The notes under the pieces were generated by a model, which searched no databases, was not told where the DNA came from, and saw only the letters and a program-made list of their open reading frames with translations. Of a stretch of DNA of 64,000 bases, positions 11,410-23,389 are shown in pieces (positions within the stretch are counted from its first letter, which is position 1; each line of letters begins with the position of its first letter). Origin of the DNA: Micropterix aruncella (Eukaryota; Arthropoda; Insecta; Lepidoptera; Micropterigidae). Position numbers and translations under genes: made by a program. Location: assembly GCA_944548615.1 (NCBI GenBank), contig OX155961.1, positions 33,189,631 to 33,253,630 on the forward strand, written 5' to 3'.

Positions 11410-11710
11410 ATTCGGTTGTCCGTTTCCCTCATCCAGACAGGTCCAGCTGTCGCCTTCATGTCATAAGGTTGTACTGTTCATCATGATTGGAGGTATTTAG
11501 CCCGATACCCGCCACGTCGGCCACACGTCTTGGCGAGCTCCACACTTTCAGGAAAATATTTTCATTTCCTAGGCTTGTGGCAACGTGGTCGGGTTACTTA
11601 ACCGCCGAATTACACTATATTCACTAAATTTAATATTTAATTATTATTTATTGTTGAGAAAATTTCAGAATATATGTTGACACTTAGAATTTAAATTTCG
11701 AATCTAAATT
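11410..11710 (-). repeat. Diverged duplicate of the adjacent LINE fragment
   Basis: It matches 10990-11290 closely from GGTTGTCCGTTTCCCTCATC through GAGAAAATTT but lacks the LINE 3' tail. The duplicated block includes AT-rich flank, so it is more likely a local segmental duplication than a second insertion. Confidence 0.65.
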
Positions 11711-11768
11711 GTGCACGCGTACTAATGTGTAATGGTTGCATATTCAATGAAGGCGATTTTATCGCATA

Positions 11769-11987
11769 TCCTACTAATATTATAAACGCGAAAGTTTGTA
11801 TGTATGTATGGATGTTTGTTACTCTTTCACGCAAAAACTAATGAATGGATTTTGATGAAACTTTACAATAATATAGCCTACACATCAGAATAACACATAG
11901 GCTATAATTTATAAAGATATATGGTTTTCTATCATCATTATTTAAATTTTCCATCACCGTGCGGGTGAAACCGCTGGGCGCAGCTAG
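11769..11987 (+). mobile_element. Short Helitron, second family
   Basis: It starts TCCTACTAATATTATAAACG and ends GGGCGCAGCTAG before a T. The CGGGTGAAACCGCTGGGCGC segment lies close upstream of CTAG. It is 219 bp and non-coding. A reverse-complement fragment of the middle (CACATCAGAATAACACATAG) is present at about 11365-11410. Confidence 0.75.
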
Positions 11988-12007
11988 TAATTACATATTT
12001 GCATAAA

Positions 12008-12145
12008 TACGGAGATCGGCCGCTTGCGAGTTGTCGTAACGGAAAAACTACCGATCGGGCGACATAAGACCTAAGAAAAATATCTGAATTAGACGAGCTG
12101 CGAAGAAATAGACTTTTGTAGGGTTTGCCCAATAAAAATCCAATC
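12008..12145 (+). repeat. rep-B fragment
   Basis: Shares GGCCGCTTGC, a GCGACATAAGACCT-like block and CCAATAAAAATCCA with the rep-B copies at 5155 and 20940. Confidence 0.5.
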
Positions 12146-12719
12146 CACCGATACATTCATTGCCCCAAGGTTTTTCAATGCTCTTCCTGGCGACATAAAA
12201 TGTACGCTGAATAAGATCTACTTTAAAAGGCTGCTTAGAAACTGGCTTGAAAAAGAGAGTAGACAAGGAATTTAAAAAATGCGAAAAGAGACAATCGTTC
12301 CTTTTACATTCCGCTCTAGCGTATTGCCCTAACCCGTTCACACGAACTAATCTCTGATTTTAGTTCACGATGAACCGCAATCGAGCCTAATATGTAACGT
12401 GCCAATTTTTTATATATAAGGAGTGTAAACGACCTATTTTAGAAAACTGCAAAAATAGTTCCTCTTAATAAGACTAAATTGCATCAAATATGTATCTTAG
12501 AATACACTACGAGTCTAAGTAACTTGATTTTTATTTTTTAAAAATGGTAATTATTTAAGTATTAGGGGTACATGCGCACCCCAGAGTACCGTTAATATGA
12601 GTACGATTCTAGGGTTAATAACTCATACATAAGGCGTTTTACTCGCTGATAAAATATTGTCCTCATTTTAATAAAAATCAATAGTTTGTATTGCTTTCTT
12701 TGTGATATTTCTTGTGTTA
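12146..12719. other. Unique AT-rich stretch
   Basis: No gene or repeat recognised. Confidence 0.35.
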
Positions 12720-13862
12720 CTAGCTAACCCGTGCCCACTTCGTTGGGCGGTAAATATTTTTACTTGTGATGAAATTATGAGCGTGGTTCGGTTAGTACTG
12801 AGTGCTATGATTTATTTCCTGACTGCCAAAAGAAGGATTATATTTTTACTGCATGTGTATGTCTGATTTGCATGTCAATTTGGTTATATTACCGGATTTC
12901 AAATGAGCGAATGAAATGATTATGATTGAATAAATTGTGTTTATTTTAATTGTTCAAAACTTCTCTGTATACTATATTAGATGTAATGTTATTATTTGGT
13001 GCCAAAATATATTGTCTTTCAGGAGTTCCAACCCCAGATACGGTCGCGGTTCCATACCTATGTCGTATTATTTCTTTAACCCGTTGAGTATGAGTCAACC
13101 AAATCTGGTCGCGAAACAATTATCCGTTGAGTACGAGTCGACCAAATCTGGTCGCGCGTTTTTTTCACTTCTTTGACGTTCTCATATTTATTCATAATTA
13201 TCTAATTGTTTTACAAAATGATATTTCAATATTCAATATTCGAAATTTCAATGCAATCATTGTGCAGTTGTTCTTTTTATGATTGGTGTAGTAGTTTCGT
13301 AGTTATAGTACTTTAAGTCGATGTCGCCGAAAATCCTGCAAAAGAGACAGATGCATCCATGAAAATACCCATTTATTATGCAGTAAAAAGGAAATTATAT
13401 ACAGTAAAAGGGAAAAGTCTTTTGTTTAAACACTTGAGACGATAAATTTACTTATTTTGATAAGAATTCATGTGTTGATAATATGACCAATAAAAATGAC
13501 ATAACGATTTGAATTATTTTTTTTATATAAAAGTGACTTAAATATGAAAGTTAGATATATGCTGTCGCCGACTTTTTTTATGCATTATCAAGCTCTAAAA
13601 CTTTTCTCTAGAACTTAATCATATCTTTCATCGTTAAGGCAGCGTTCGTAAGAAACCTTTTCATTCGACCGTTTTTTCTCCGACTTACTTTGCAAATCCG
13701 ACTACCACGAAAAAGTCTTTTCGTGTTTCCGAATAATATATAGCCTATGACACAACTAATGTGGCTTTCTATTGGTAAAAGAATTTTCAAAATCGGTTCA
13801 GTAGATCCAGAGATTACTCCCTACAACCTCATAAACTTACAAACTTTACCTCTTTATATAGA
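12720..13862 (-). mobile_element. Non-autonomous Helitron, copy 2, with nested MITE
   Basis: Minus-strand copy. CTAG (complement at 12720-12723) is preceded by the GCCCAACGAAGTGGGC hairpin, and the 5' end is TCTATATAAAGAGG at 13862. The interior matches copies 1 and 3. It is interrupted by a TTAA-inserted MITE at 13080-13374. Confidence 0.8.
13080..13374 (+). mobile_element. piggyBac-like MITE family 2, nested in Helitron
   Basis: Follows TTAA at 13076-13079 and begins CCCGTTGAGTATGAG. A roughly 56-bp subterminal block (GAGTATGAGTCAACCAAATC, then GAGTACGAGTCGACCAAATC) is repeated. The far end is truncated at ACCCATTTA. The same family lies reversed at 27444-27750. Confidence 0.6.
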
Positions 13863-13889
13863 TGTATTTACTCCAACCACTTCTCTGGT

Positions 13890-15185
13890 AACGTCGGAAT
13901 TTATAAACATTCTTTATGCAGTATACTAATTTACTAACTATGACTATTATAGTCTTTCTAATAGACGAAAGTAAAGTTTTAATTTTTATTTATTTATTTA
14001 TTTAATTTATTTTATATATCTTATCTAAGGTTACTAAGGAAAACAGTTATTTTCTAGTTAAAATAAAGCGACAAATTGAATCATCCCAATCCCATGCAAC
14101 CCGAGGCACGTCACACATCTAACTAGGCTTACGCCTGTGCCTAGATGTGCGATTTAATACTTATTTGAGGTTGCCAGCTGACATTGAAGTTTATTACTAG
14201 AGATTAGATTAGTTTAAATATGTATGTAAATAAACAATATATTCATAATATAATAAAAAATATACTAATAATAATAATAATAACAAAGGAATAATGGTAA
14301 AATAATAGATAATCATTCATTGATAAAATATAATAAACAAATTAAACCACAATTGATAGTTCCCACTCCGTTCCAGAGCGCGCTAACTCTAGTAGCCATT
14401 TATTAATTGCAGTTTTAAAACTTTCGATGTTATCTAACATTTTAATGCGTTCATCTTATTTATTTTACATTCGGGGTGCAATGTACCAAGCCTGCCTTTG
14501 TGCGAATGCCGTTTTTACCCTAGGTTTCTCAAAATTTAAATCTTCCCCGGCCCTCGTAATTTTTATTTGCTGGCTGCGTACTTGGCCTTTTCTAAATTTA
14601 TGAAAATGAACGAGCAGCTATTTAATGCATATTTACCTTATATCAAGTACATTTCGTTGAACAGTTGCTCTAAACTACACTGGGAAGGTTTAAAGAAGAA
14701 GGAATTTGATAAGAAGAAGTTTAGACTTTGCAAAAACCTTATTACACAGGTTAGGTCGTAAACAAAATAACATTCAAATTGACATAACATCCTATATGCA
14801 GCTTATTAGTTTACATACTATAACTATTGCCATATTTCTAATAGAGAAAAATAGGTTTTATTTTGATAAGAATGACATGAGGCTTTGCAAAAATCTTACT
14901 TTACATATTCGGTCGTAAACAAAATAACATTCAAATGACGTATCATTCTTTATGCAATTTACTGAGATTAGAATTTGCAAATGCTTGTTTTACAGGTACG
15001 GTCGTAATAAAAATAACATTCAAAATGACATAAATATCCTATAAGCAGTTTATTAGTATACTAATTACAATTATTACAGACTTTCTAATAGAGACAAAAT
15101 AAGGTTTATCTTGGTAATAATATGATTAGACGTTCCAAAAAGCTTATTTTAGAGTTTCGGTCGTAAGCAAAATCACATTAGATTC
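13890..15185. repeat. Tandem repeat of about 155 bp, split by a LINE
   Basis: A CGGTCGTAAACAAAATAACA-like core recurs near 14750, 14905, 14995 and 15155, that is at spacings of about 155, 90 and 160 bp. Between cores lie TTAGTTTACATACTATAACT-like and TTTCTAATAGAGA-like blocks. The first partial unit (13895-13980) is separated from the rest by a LINE insertion. Confidence 0.65.
13992..14556 (-). mobile_element. CR1-lineage LINE 3' fragment, family L-b
   Basis: On the minus strand: VKTAFAQRQAWYIAPRM, a stop, then MLDNIESFKTAINKWLLEL. This is the RT C terminus seen more fully at 28088-28619 and 41872-42255. The 3' UTR carries GCCTAGTTAGATG and an AAAT tail. Direct repeats TAATTTTTATTT at 13980-13991 and 14557-14568 may be its TSD, though they are low in complexity. 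Confidence 0.65.
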
Positions 15186-15519
15186 GTTTTCATTTTTAGT
15201 ATTTTCTGAGCTATAATATGTTTCACCGATTTTAACTTTAAAATAGTTCTTGGGAATATTGTAACTAATATTAAATACGTAACTGAGAAATTACAATATA
15301 CAAAATGGCTGTTATTTAATAATAGGGCAACTCCTTGTAAATTTATGGATCGTCCTAGTAAATTTATGGACTATTTCATTATTTCTATGAGCCGAAAATC
15401 TATATTTTAATAAATATATTTATTTTACTCAGATTATTAAAAGTGTAAATGGTTTTATAGGCAACATATTTGTTATAGCTTGATAGTATGATGGCTTATG
15501 TTATTTGTGAATAACTAAA
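15186..15519. other. AT-rich, nothing recognised
   Basis: No feature seen. Confidence 0.35.
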
Positions 15520-15617
15520 TTACCCACTGAAAAGGCACTAGCCTTAGTGGGGAACTGTGACATGTAATTTGTATCTTTTTTTATGAATAAAGACTACTAC
15601 CAAAAAAAAAAAAAAAA
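15520..15617 (+). mobile_element. Poly(A)-ended retroposon 3' end
   Basis: GGCACTAGCCTTAGTGGGG, then ATGAATAAAGACTACTACC, then about 16 A residues (15602-15617). The poly(A) tail separates it from the CR1-type elements here, which end in microsatellites. It could be a LINE or a processed transcript end. Confidence 0.5.
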
Positions 15618-16286
15618 TATGTACCCCGAAGTAGTTCTTTGGTTATATTTAAAACTGGAATTGAACAAGCTGATAAAATGTTTCTTTAGTTTTGTTTTCC
15701 CTGTACATTGACTGCTATCTATAAAATACTATGGTAATACAATGAACATGAATAGAGATCATTTTATCCTATCATTTTATCAATTAATACGAGTTACATT
15801 CATGTAAAATTTAATTAACGCATCCTCCACAATAATATTTTACCATTCGCAATCCTCAAAGGGCAGAAGGCATAATTACTGTTTCGCTGCGATGAATGCA
15901 TGCTAATTGTAAAGCCAGATTTTATTTCGTGTTGTTTAATTACATTTACGAAATAGGACCAAAAACGTGACTGCTGAAATAAAATCAATTCCCCAAATAC
16001 TCGAACTGTGTATGTAATATAGCTCGAATACAAACATAATATGTTGATTTTGGTAAAAAATCTCTAAGTCTGTTATGTTAGTGGGTAATTTCGGGGATGT
16101 TTTAGTTTGTTGATTTGAAATGAAATCCAGGATAAATAAAAATGACCGTACTGGTTCTTTATTACTGAAGAAGAAATGAGGATCGATCCTTGGAGTATTA
16201 TGCTGTATGCTAGTCAATACTGCTTATATTCAAAACGACTGGGAGGGGATCGTAAACTGCAGGATATATGCAAATATATTTTATAA
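15618..16286. other. Unique AT-rich stretch
   Basis: Open frames at 15815-16217 on the minus strand have no family motifs. Confidence 0.35.
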
Positions 16287-16406
16287 TTTACCAAAAATGC
16301 CTAATTTTGAAGTTGTATACCAGGGAGTCGGGTTAAGTAGACGTAATTGATTGATGACTGACCTGATTCCCTGGTATAAACTAAAAAATTAGGCATTTTT
16401 GGTAAA
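16287..16406. repeat. 120-bp near-perfect inverted repeat
   Basis: Outer arms TTTACCAAAAATGCCTAATT and AATTAGGCATTTTTGGTAAA are exact complements. Inner arms at 16315-16329 and 16365-16378 (GTATACCAGGGAGTC and GATTCCCTGGTATA) pair with one mismatch, with a loop of about 20-35 nt. It would fold into a long hairpin on either strand. It may be a small MITE or a precursor of small RNA. No target duplication is clear. Confidence 0.75.
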
Positions 16407-17394
16407 AACAAAAAAAATGCATATTTCCTGCGGTTTACGAATCCTACCCAGCCAGCGAATGCTTGATCGTCTAGAGAGTCCCTGAGAGACTGCTCTTGCG
16501 TTTTAACATGCCAAATCAGTTCGTCGCGTATCGCCCAACAGAGGCAGACGTGTGTAAAGTGTAGTCTAATCTCTTCACTTCTATATAGTATGACGATACT
16601 AAACAAAGATGATATTATAATAAGGCTGTTTTATAGGAAGACCATTTTGAAGATATCGAACTTGACTCGAGCAACGAGAAAGAGGATCGTGTTGATAAAT
16701 ACCGATTTAATAAAGAGTGACAATGACCGATTTAATAAATAGTGTATTACGTTTTTCGTTGTTTAATTTTAACGTATATGATATATTTTCATTTAAAACC
16801 AGTAAAAACTGAAACATACTTTATAGTTGGGGTCCAACAGACCCCACCAGACGCACCATGCGACTTTTTTTCATTAGGCGCACGGAGGGCTAATATTTGA
16901 CCATCCTATAACCCGCTCCCGACTTTCTATAGACCCTCCAATCACCCTATATAGACCGTGTTGTTGAGTCGTTTTTGGCCTTGATTAGAAATCTGAGATG
17001 CTGCTCGAACCACTCCAATATCAAGGTGCCGTGAGAACAAAAGGGCGTGTCCGAAAGCAGTGTAACTTCTATCTGCGAGGGGGGATATAGGGGGAGGGGA
17101 GAAGGAAAGGGGAAACAAACAAAGCCCGAGAAGAAATCTTCGCCCGTCCGTCCAAACAATTACAAAAGGACGCCTGAAAGTGAACCGCCGCAGCTGCTGA
17201 ATATCACACGTCCGTTCCTGAAATATTTTCACCATTGTTTTATTGACTCGACGAGCGGATAGAGCGGAGCGAGCGAGCTCGATGCGACGCGACATCAACC
17301 TCGACCTACGACACATATGACAAGCCGTGTTGCATGGAACTGCAACGTCGCAAATCACATTTCAAATGGTCCGAAAACACAAGCTTCAAACTAC
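16407..17394. other. Unique, with a GC-rich, G-run segment
   Basis: 17040-17330 is GC-rich, with several G runs at 17079-17113. Open frames on both strands overlap there, as GC-rich DNA often allows, and none has a recognised domain. Confidence 0.35.
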
Positions 17395-17464
17395 ACAAGT
17401 AAATATATTAAAAAGAATAAAAAACACAACTGCCGTTACAGAAAGTGAACTATTTTATTTATAA

Positions 17465-18196
17465 CTAGCTGACCCGTGCCCACTTCGTTGGGCGGTAAAA
17501 CTTTTTACTTGTGGTGAAATTATGACTGTGGTTCGGTTAGTACTGATTGCTATGATTTATTTCCTGACTGCCAAAAGAAGGGTTATATTTTTACTGCATA
17601 TGTATGTAATGTATTTGCATGCCAAATTGACTATATTACCGTTATTTGGGAGTCTTCTTGTGAGTGTCTTATCTCTTTAACCATTTATGCGTAAAAGGGA
17701 AATTATATGCAGTAAAAGGAAAAAGTCTTTTGTTTTAAACACTTGAGACCATAAATTTACTTATTTTTGATAAGAATTCATAATTGTTGATAATATGACC
17801 AATAAACATGACCTAACGATTTAAATATTTTTTTAAATATAAAATACTACTTTTTGTGACTTAAATATAAAAGTTATACATATGCTGTCGCTGACTTTTT
17901 TGTGTGCATTATCAAACTCTACAACTTTTCTCTAGAACTTAATCATATTATATCTCTCATCGTTAAGGCAGCGTTAGTTAGAAACGTTTTCGTTCGGCCG
18001 CTTATTCTCCGACTTACTTTGCAAATCCGTCTACCACGAAAAAGTCTTTTCATTTTTCGGATTAATATATAACCTATGACATTCACAAATAACGTGGCTT
18101 TCTATTGGTAAAAGAATTTATAAAATCGGTTCAGTAGATCTAGAGATTACTACCTACAATGTCACAAACTTTACCTCTTTATAATATTAGTATAGA
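17465..18196 (-). mobile_element. Non-autonomous Helitron, copy 3
   Basis: The CTAG complement is at 17465-17468, next to the GCCCAACGAAGTGGGC hairpin. The 5' end is TCTATACTAATATTATAAAG, read on the minus strand from 18196. It is 732 bp, with no coding sequence. Confidence 0.85.
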
Positions 18197-18621
18197 TTAT
18201 TTTTATTACGGTTTTTTTTAAATAAAATATTTGTGATTTATGTATTTATCGATATAGATAACTGTATATTTCCGGAATGTACCCAATCGGACCTTTTATT
18301 TGACACTAAACACGATATATTTATGTTGATTTATTGACATTTGGACATTTAGACAAATACTTACTGGATATTTGGACAGTTAAGTTTCATTGTGTATAAC
18401 TTATTAGTTACAATATTTTGCTAGAATAATATTTTAACTAATACTAACAATATTTTGTTAGATTAATATTTTAAAAACTTCTATGCTTTACTGGCTCTAC
18501 AAGTTGTATTACTGGCGGCCGCGAAAAAGAAGAACGGAAGAAAGTTAACTGTGAAATAATAACCGTCGTAACACAACCTACTTAACCACGACGAATGATA
18601 TCGAAGATGCTGCTTGCTCCT

Positions 18622-18665
18622 TATATAAAAGCGAGGGTCGTCAACTCGTCACACGTATATTATGA
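18622..18665 (+). promoter_or_regulatory. Possible TATA core promoter inside rep-A
   Basis: TATATAAAA at 18622-18630 lies in a GC-richer context, with TCAACTCGTCACAC about 20-30 nt downstream where an initiator would fall. It sits in repeat DNA, so any transcript would probably be a transposon RNA. Motif evidence only. Confidence 0.2.
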
Positions 18666-18835
18666 CACTCGGGATGATATATCGATTCTAACAATACCTT
18701 AGACTTCTAAATCGGTCCAAGCGCTTAGAAGTTATATGGTATAATAAAGAAAGGGAAAACATACATATATGAACACTGACCACATGACACTCCTTTTTGT
18801 TGGGCAGTCGTGTAAAAACTGACATTTTCGATTAT

Positions 18836-19525
18836 CTTCTTTACAAAATAACTCGACTTACGACGACTATGACAAGCCGTGCTGTGCGGAGCGGCAACTT
18901 CGCAAATTACATTTCAAGTGGTACAAATACGCAAGCACCAGACTGCAAAACTGTCTCTAGTCAAAAAATCAAGTGTTCCAAATACGCAAGCTCCAGACTA
19001 CAAAACTGACGCTAGTCGAAAACATGAAATATTCGATTATACTCTTTCCAAAATGGAAAAGAAGTCAATATGAATTTGAAATAGACGGTATATTGAACCT
19101 TTTAGGTTCCTTATTAGTTTATACGTGTATGCGAATGCGAAATCAACTCAAACTACGACAACTATAGCATAAATATCGCAAAATACCATTTATAATAGTT
19201 AAAATATGAAAGCTCCATACTACAAAACTGACTAGTCGAAAACATGCCATTTTCGGTTATATCATTTCCAAAGTGGAAAATAACTTAATATAAATTAGAA
19301 CAGACGGTATATTGAAAATTATTGGTTCCTTATTGGTTTATACTAGTATGGTTTATACTTGACCTACGACACCGTACTGCACATAATGGCAACATCGCAA
19401 ATTACATTTCAAGTGGTCCGAATACGCAAAAAATACACTCCAGACTCCAAAAAACTGTATGTGATCGAAAATATGAAATTATCGATTATCTTCTTTCGAA
19501 AATGGAGATAAAGCTAATATGAATT
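18836..19525 (+). repeat. Diverged tandem repeat, roughly 0.2-kb units
   Basis: GCAAATTACATTTCAAGTGG, a CTCCAGACTACAAAACTGAC-like block, GTCGAAAACATGAAAT-like and TATTGAACCTTTTAGGTTCC-like blocks recur near 18900, 18975, 19210 and 19400. A related fragment is at 17340-17395. No coding sense. Confidence 0.6.
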
Positions 19526-20939
19526 AGATAATGTGATAATGTGTAATATGAATTATGAATATACACTACATTGATATATACACTTATTGGTGTTTATAAT
19601 TTAAGAAGTTGTATCATGTAATGAGTACTTTTTTAGTTTATCTATCTTTATACGTGTACCAATACTCAGTTTGCCAGTCAGTCTGTTTAACTCGCAAAAT
19701 TGAAATAACCAAAAAAATATATAATTACAAATGTTTTTACTAGAAGTATTTTACGAAAAGATGAATAAAGGTATATGGTGTTATGTGCCTAAAAATAATA
19801 TGATGGATATTAAAAGACTTATTTATTAAACATTGGAATACTCACAAGAATATTGATAAAATGGAGCCTAAAGCTATAATGATGTATAAATCCCATTTCA
19901 TTTAAATATAAATATCCCAGTGTCAATAACTCGTAGAATCTGACGAGTTGTACTGAAAATAGAATATTAGAAAACGGATTTATTCGTGGCCTAAATCAAG
20001 ATTACTACGATAATTTACTAATAATGGATGAATGAGACAAAATAAAGACAAAACGAAACACATGAGATAGAATCATATGGAAGATTATGAAGACTTATGA
20101 AGTGTAGAAACGATGAGCGAAATGTGGAGATTTTGCATAAATAACAAAGGAAAATACTACTCTTCTCTGTGACTTACTAAATTCATGTAAAATACCAGAA
20201 TTAAATGCCGCAGATCACGACCGCATCGTCGCTGGGGCAACTACAGGTTTTACGGCTTGTGTCTGCAATAGCATTGAGCTATTCCCGTATGCAAGGCACC
20301 GTAGATTGTAGCGTGACACTAACGAACCGAAAGTTCTCACATTTCCAGGAATAAAATATTATTGAAACTAGAAATGGTATAGGATTTATTGCGCTGTTCC
20401 AGTTGACGCAGCAACTATTTGTAAATTGCATCAATTTCAAATACAAAAAAAATACCTATAGATGTTTTTTATACTCCCTCTTTTTAATGAAGCTTTTTTG
20501 TTACATTAAGTAGAATAAAAAATCTGACTTTACAGCCGTATTCACAGCTGATACTTGCGTCTGTCTAAAAATCGAAAACGAATGAAAATTATATATTTAA
20601 AAAACTCGTTTAGGCTGCAGACATTCCAAACATCGCAATTAATTAAAGGTAACTATTAAAATAAAATAAAATAAATCCCTCAAAATAATCACAACAATTT
20701 AACACAACAGCAATATAATGCAATATCAAATCAAAATTAAATTAGGTATTTACGCATAAAGATTTAATTAATTAAAATGGCAAGATACAGAAATAGTCAA
20801 AAAAATAAAATTGAAAGATTGTCACCCAATAAAATTTACAAAAGTATTAAGAAATTCTATATTGACTCATAAATTATTAATGAAAAATCACGACAAAAAA
20901 ACATAGTGTGACCTCTCGTCTAACGTGTGCTCTAAGTAG
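19526..20939. other. AT-rich, no feature recognised
   Basis: Reading frames are short and interrupted. No repeat ends were identified. Confidence 0.4.
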
Positions 20940-22265
20940 GCCGCTTGCAAATTGGAAACCATACTTAGGTAGCTTTTAATTCGGTCACTTTATTGTGCAT
21001 CCTTAAGGCGGCATAAAACCTGAGAGAAATATGGGAGAAGGTGGGCCGCGAATAAATAGGCGGGGTCACTTACGTAGAATTTGACTTATAAAAATCCAGC
21101 GTTGATGCGGAATAGATTCCACGTTCGCATGCGCCGGCCAGCGGGCGGATACTAAACTTTCGATCGCAGCGCTCAGACAGTAAAACTGTCTGTTTACGCA
21201 GTTAAGGGCTTATATTTTGTCGTATAATGCCAGCCGGTAGCGCCGCTTAACCCCTCGAGCCTCAGAGGGACCGATCGAACTCAAACGTAAAAGCACAGTT
21301 GCGCCTCGTTGGGACCGATCGGACTCTAAAGTTAGTATTCTAAAGTTCTAATATGCAACAATTTTGAAGTGCAACAACGGTTTGAGAGAAATTAATATTT
21401 TGGTCGGCCGCCATAATAAACCTAAAATTTCCATAATTATACATAGTCTATCAAAGACATGCGCTCTCGAAATCTCGCGGCTCGAGGGGTTAAGAGGAGC
21501 GCACAAACCGGTTTTTTCTTTACGCTCGCTGAAAATAACGCCATTATTAAATTATCTTTGAATAACGCGGGTCATTCAGAAGTAAAAGTAATATTTCTCC
21601 CGCACGCACGTATTTTTTTGTGTCTATTAATCTCGCTCGCGACGTTTGCCAAACGAAGTGAATTTGTGCTATATCGCCATCCGAATAATTCGCCAATCTC
21701 AACATTTCTGGTGCACCAGAAGAAGAAGAAGAAGACACCGACAAAAATCTGGTAAGTGCAAAACTTCTTTGTTGCGTTTGTTGTTCTTCTTTCGTGGCTG
21801 GTGTGATGAGGCAATTATTATGGACTCACAAATTGGCAAACACCGGTAGATAGGTCTTTCCACATCATCACTGTCTTTCACAGTGGTAGCATAAGGGTGT
21901 TAATGGTAAAGCATATCTAGCGTAACTCTCAGAGCGCTCTCAGGTTTTCATTAAATGTAGTTAATTTAGGGCCAAAATTAAAAATGTGACTTAGCGCGAC
22001 GCTAGAGAATTAACCAGTCAATATAATTAAATTAAAATAAAACACACTCACCGCTTACATTGTAGGAGTTATCACGCCTCGAAGTTTTCGAAATCAGTTT
22101 AAAGCCTGAATTTCCAAAGCAATGAGCAACTTTTTCGAGTGTAAATTTTAAATTGCTTTCTTATTGAGGGATTCGCTAAGAAACTTTATTAAATTAGTGC
22201 TTATATTAAAAAAACATCAAGAAACTAAAGTTCTTTAGATACGGTCGTTTCCAGGTATCATATCA
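20940..22265 (+). repeat. rep-B, copy 2, interrupted
   Basis: Left part 20940-21200 and right part 21880-22265 both match the 5155-5720 copy in order. About 0.68 kb is inserted between them (21205-21880). The insert contains a TTAA MITE and a segment with a GTAAGT splice-donor match at about 21750. Confidence 0.7.
21251..21489. mobile_element. piggyBac-like MITE with perfect 11-bp TIRs
   Basis: The ends are CCCCTCGAGCC and its exact complement GGCTCGAGGGG, flanked on both sides by TTAA (21247-21250, 21490-21493). A TTAA duplication and C-rich termini are features of the piggyBac superfamily. The 239-bp interior is non-coding and repeats GGACCGATCG twice. Confidence 0.8.
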
Positions 22266-23389
22266 CCTTAGGTGAGGCATCTTCCCTGCATTTCTTATAT
22301 ATTTAATTTGCAGTTTATTTTGTACGTTTTTCGTTTTTTATTTAAGTAATTAGATTAAAATACATAAGAATTACTTAAAATCAGTGATTGACCATCATTT
22401 CTTACTAGGCCAGCGCCTGTTCCAGTGAAGTTACCAATTTTATATAATACCAATTTATTATGTAATTTTATCGTATGGGTTGTTTTCTAATCTTTTGGTT
22501 TCATCATCCAAAATTAAAATGGTTACGAAATTGTTATAGCAAAATAAACAGAAACAAACAAATTATCTTTAAAAATTAAAGTAATAATTAAATAATGAAA
22601 GTCATCGAAAATAATTATAAAATAAATACAAATACAAAATATCACATATTAAAAATAAAAATCTGAATTAATTCTAGTATATATTATGTAATGTATATGG
22701 TAAAATATGTGAGGTTGTTTAAATTATGTGTGTATAAATGCACTAATCTCACAATTTTGATAACAATTTGTCAAAAAATGATGTGGTCGATTTCACATGC
22801 GATATTGAATATCGTCCGAGTGATTATTCTGTTGTAAATGTGCTGCGTCGTTTTATGAGGGATTGCATTAGGTATTTCTCCTTGACATGAAGAATATAAA
22901 AACGATTCAGCATCACCAAGGACACGTTTTCCTCAACCCTCAGACCGTTGGTTATTAGCAAAAACATTTCCGTCGTGTGCCATTAACCGGAGATTACCGA
23001 TTCAGTCGTCGATGCAGTTATATGCAGGGGTAAAAAATATACAGCTGACAAACAGCGACGATATCAAGCAACCATTGAGTGTAAACGTCATCAAATACAT
23101 TGATAAAGTAGATCATAAAGTACGTTTTATAAAACTTCAGTCGCAAACAGCTGTTGCCAAATGACGCGCCAGGCATAGAGCATAACTTTTGTTTTAAAGA
23201 CCACGAAAATTCTATAGACAATGTAAATTATGTAATTACTTCAGGCCTCAGGGCCCCTCAAACATCTTCTCAGTATGAAGAACTTACGTGACTTTTAGGT
23301 TGACACTTGTGACACACGAGTAAAGGTACCCCAAAGACCGACTGAAATATGGCCGTTAGTATGTCTCGAAAACAAGAAAAAACAATGTT
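22266..23389. other. AT-rich, no feature recognised
   Basis: No convincing exon, RNA or element. Confidence 0.4.

Larger units (their letters stand above)
17395..18835 (+). repeat. rep-A, copy 2, split by a Helitron
   Basis: Begins AAGTAAATATATTAAAAAG, continues through ACTGCCGTTACAGAAAG, is broken by a Helitron (17465-18196), resumes at ATTTTTATTACGG and ends TTGGGCAGTCGTGTAAAAAC. The left and right parts join in order with copies 1 and 3. Confidence 0.7.

Noticed and set aside
11410..11710. Second independent LINE insertion
   Set aside because: Homology with 10990-11290 extends into non-LINE flank, so a local duplication explains it better.
16301..16606. 101-codon minus-strand protein
   Set aside because: Its C-terminal third is the 120-bp inverted repeat. 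No motif.
16942..17358. Minus-strand 138-codon protein
   Set aside because: Low complexity, overlaps open frames on the other strand, no recognised motif.
21640..21760. Acidic exon ending at GTAAGT (about 21750)
   Set aside because: The frame is closed by a stop about 20 codons upstream, there is no acceptor, and it lies inside an inserted repeat segment.
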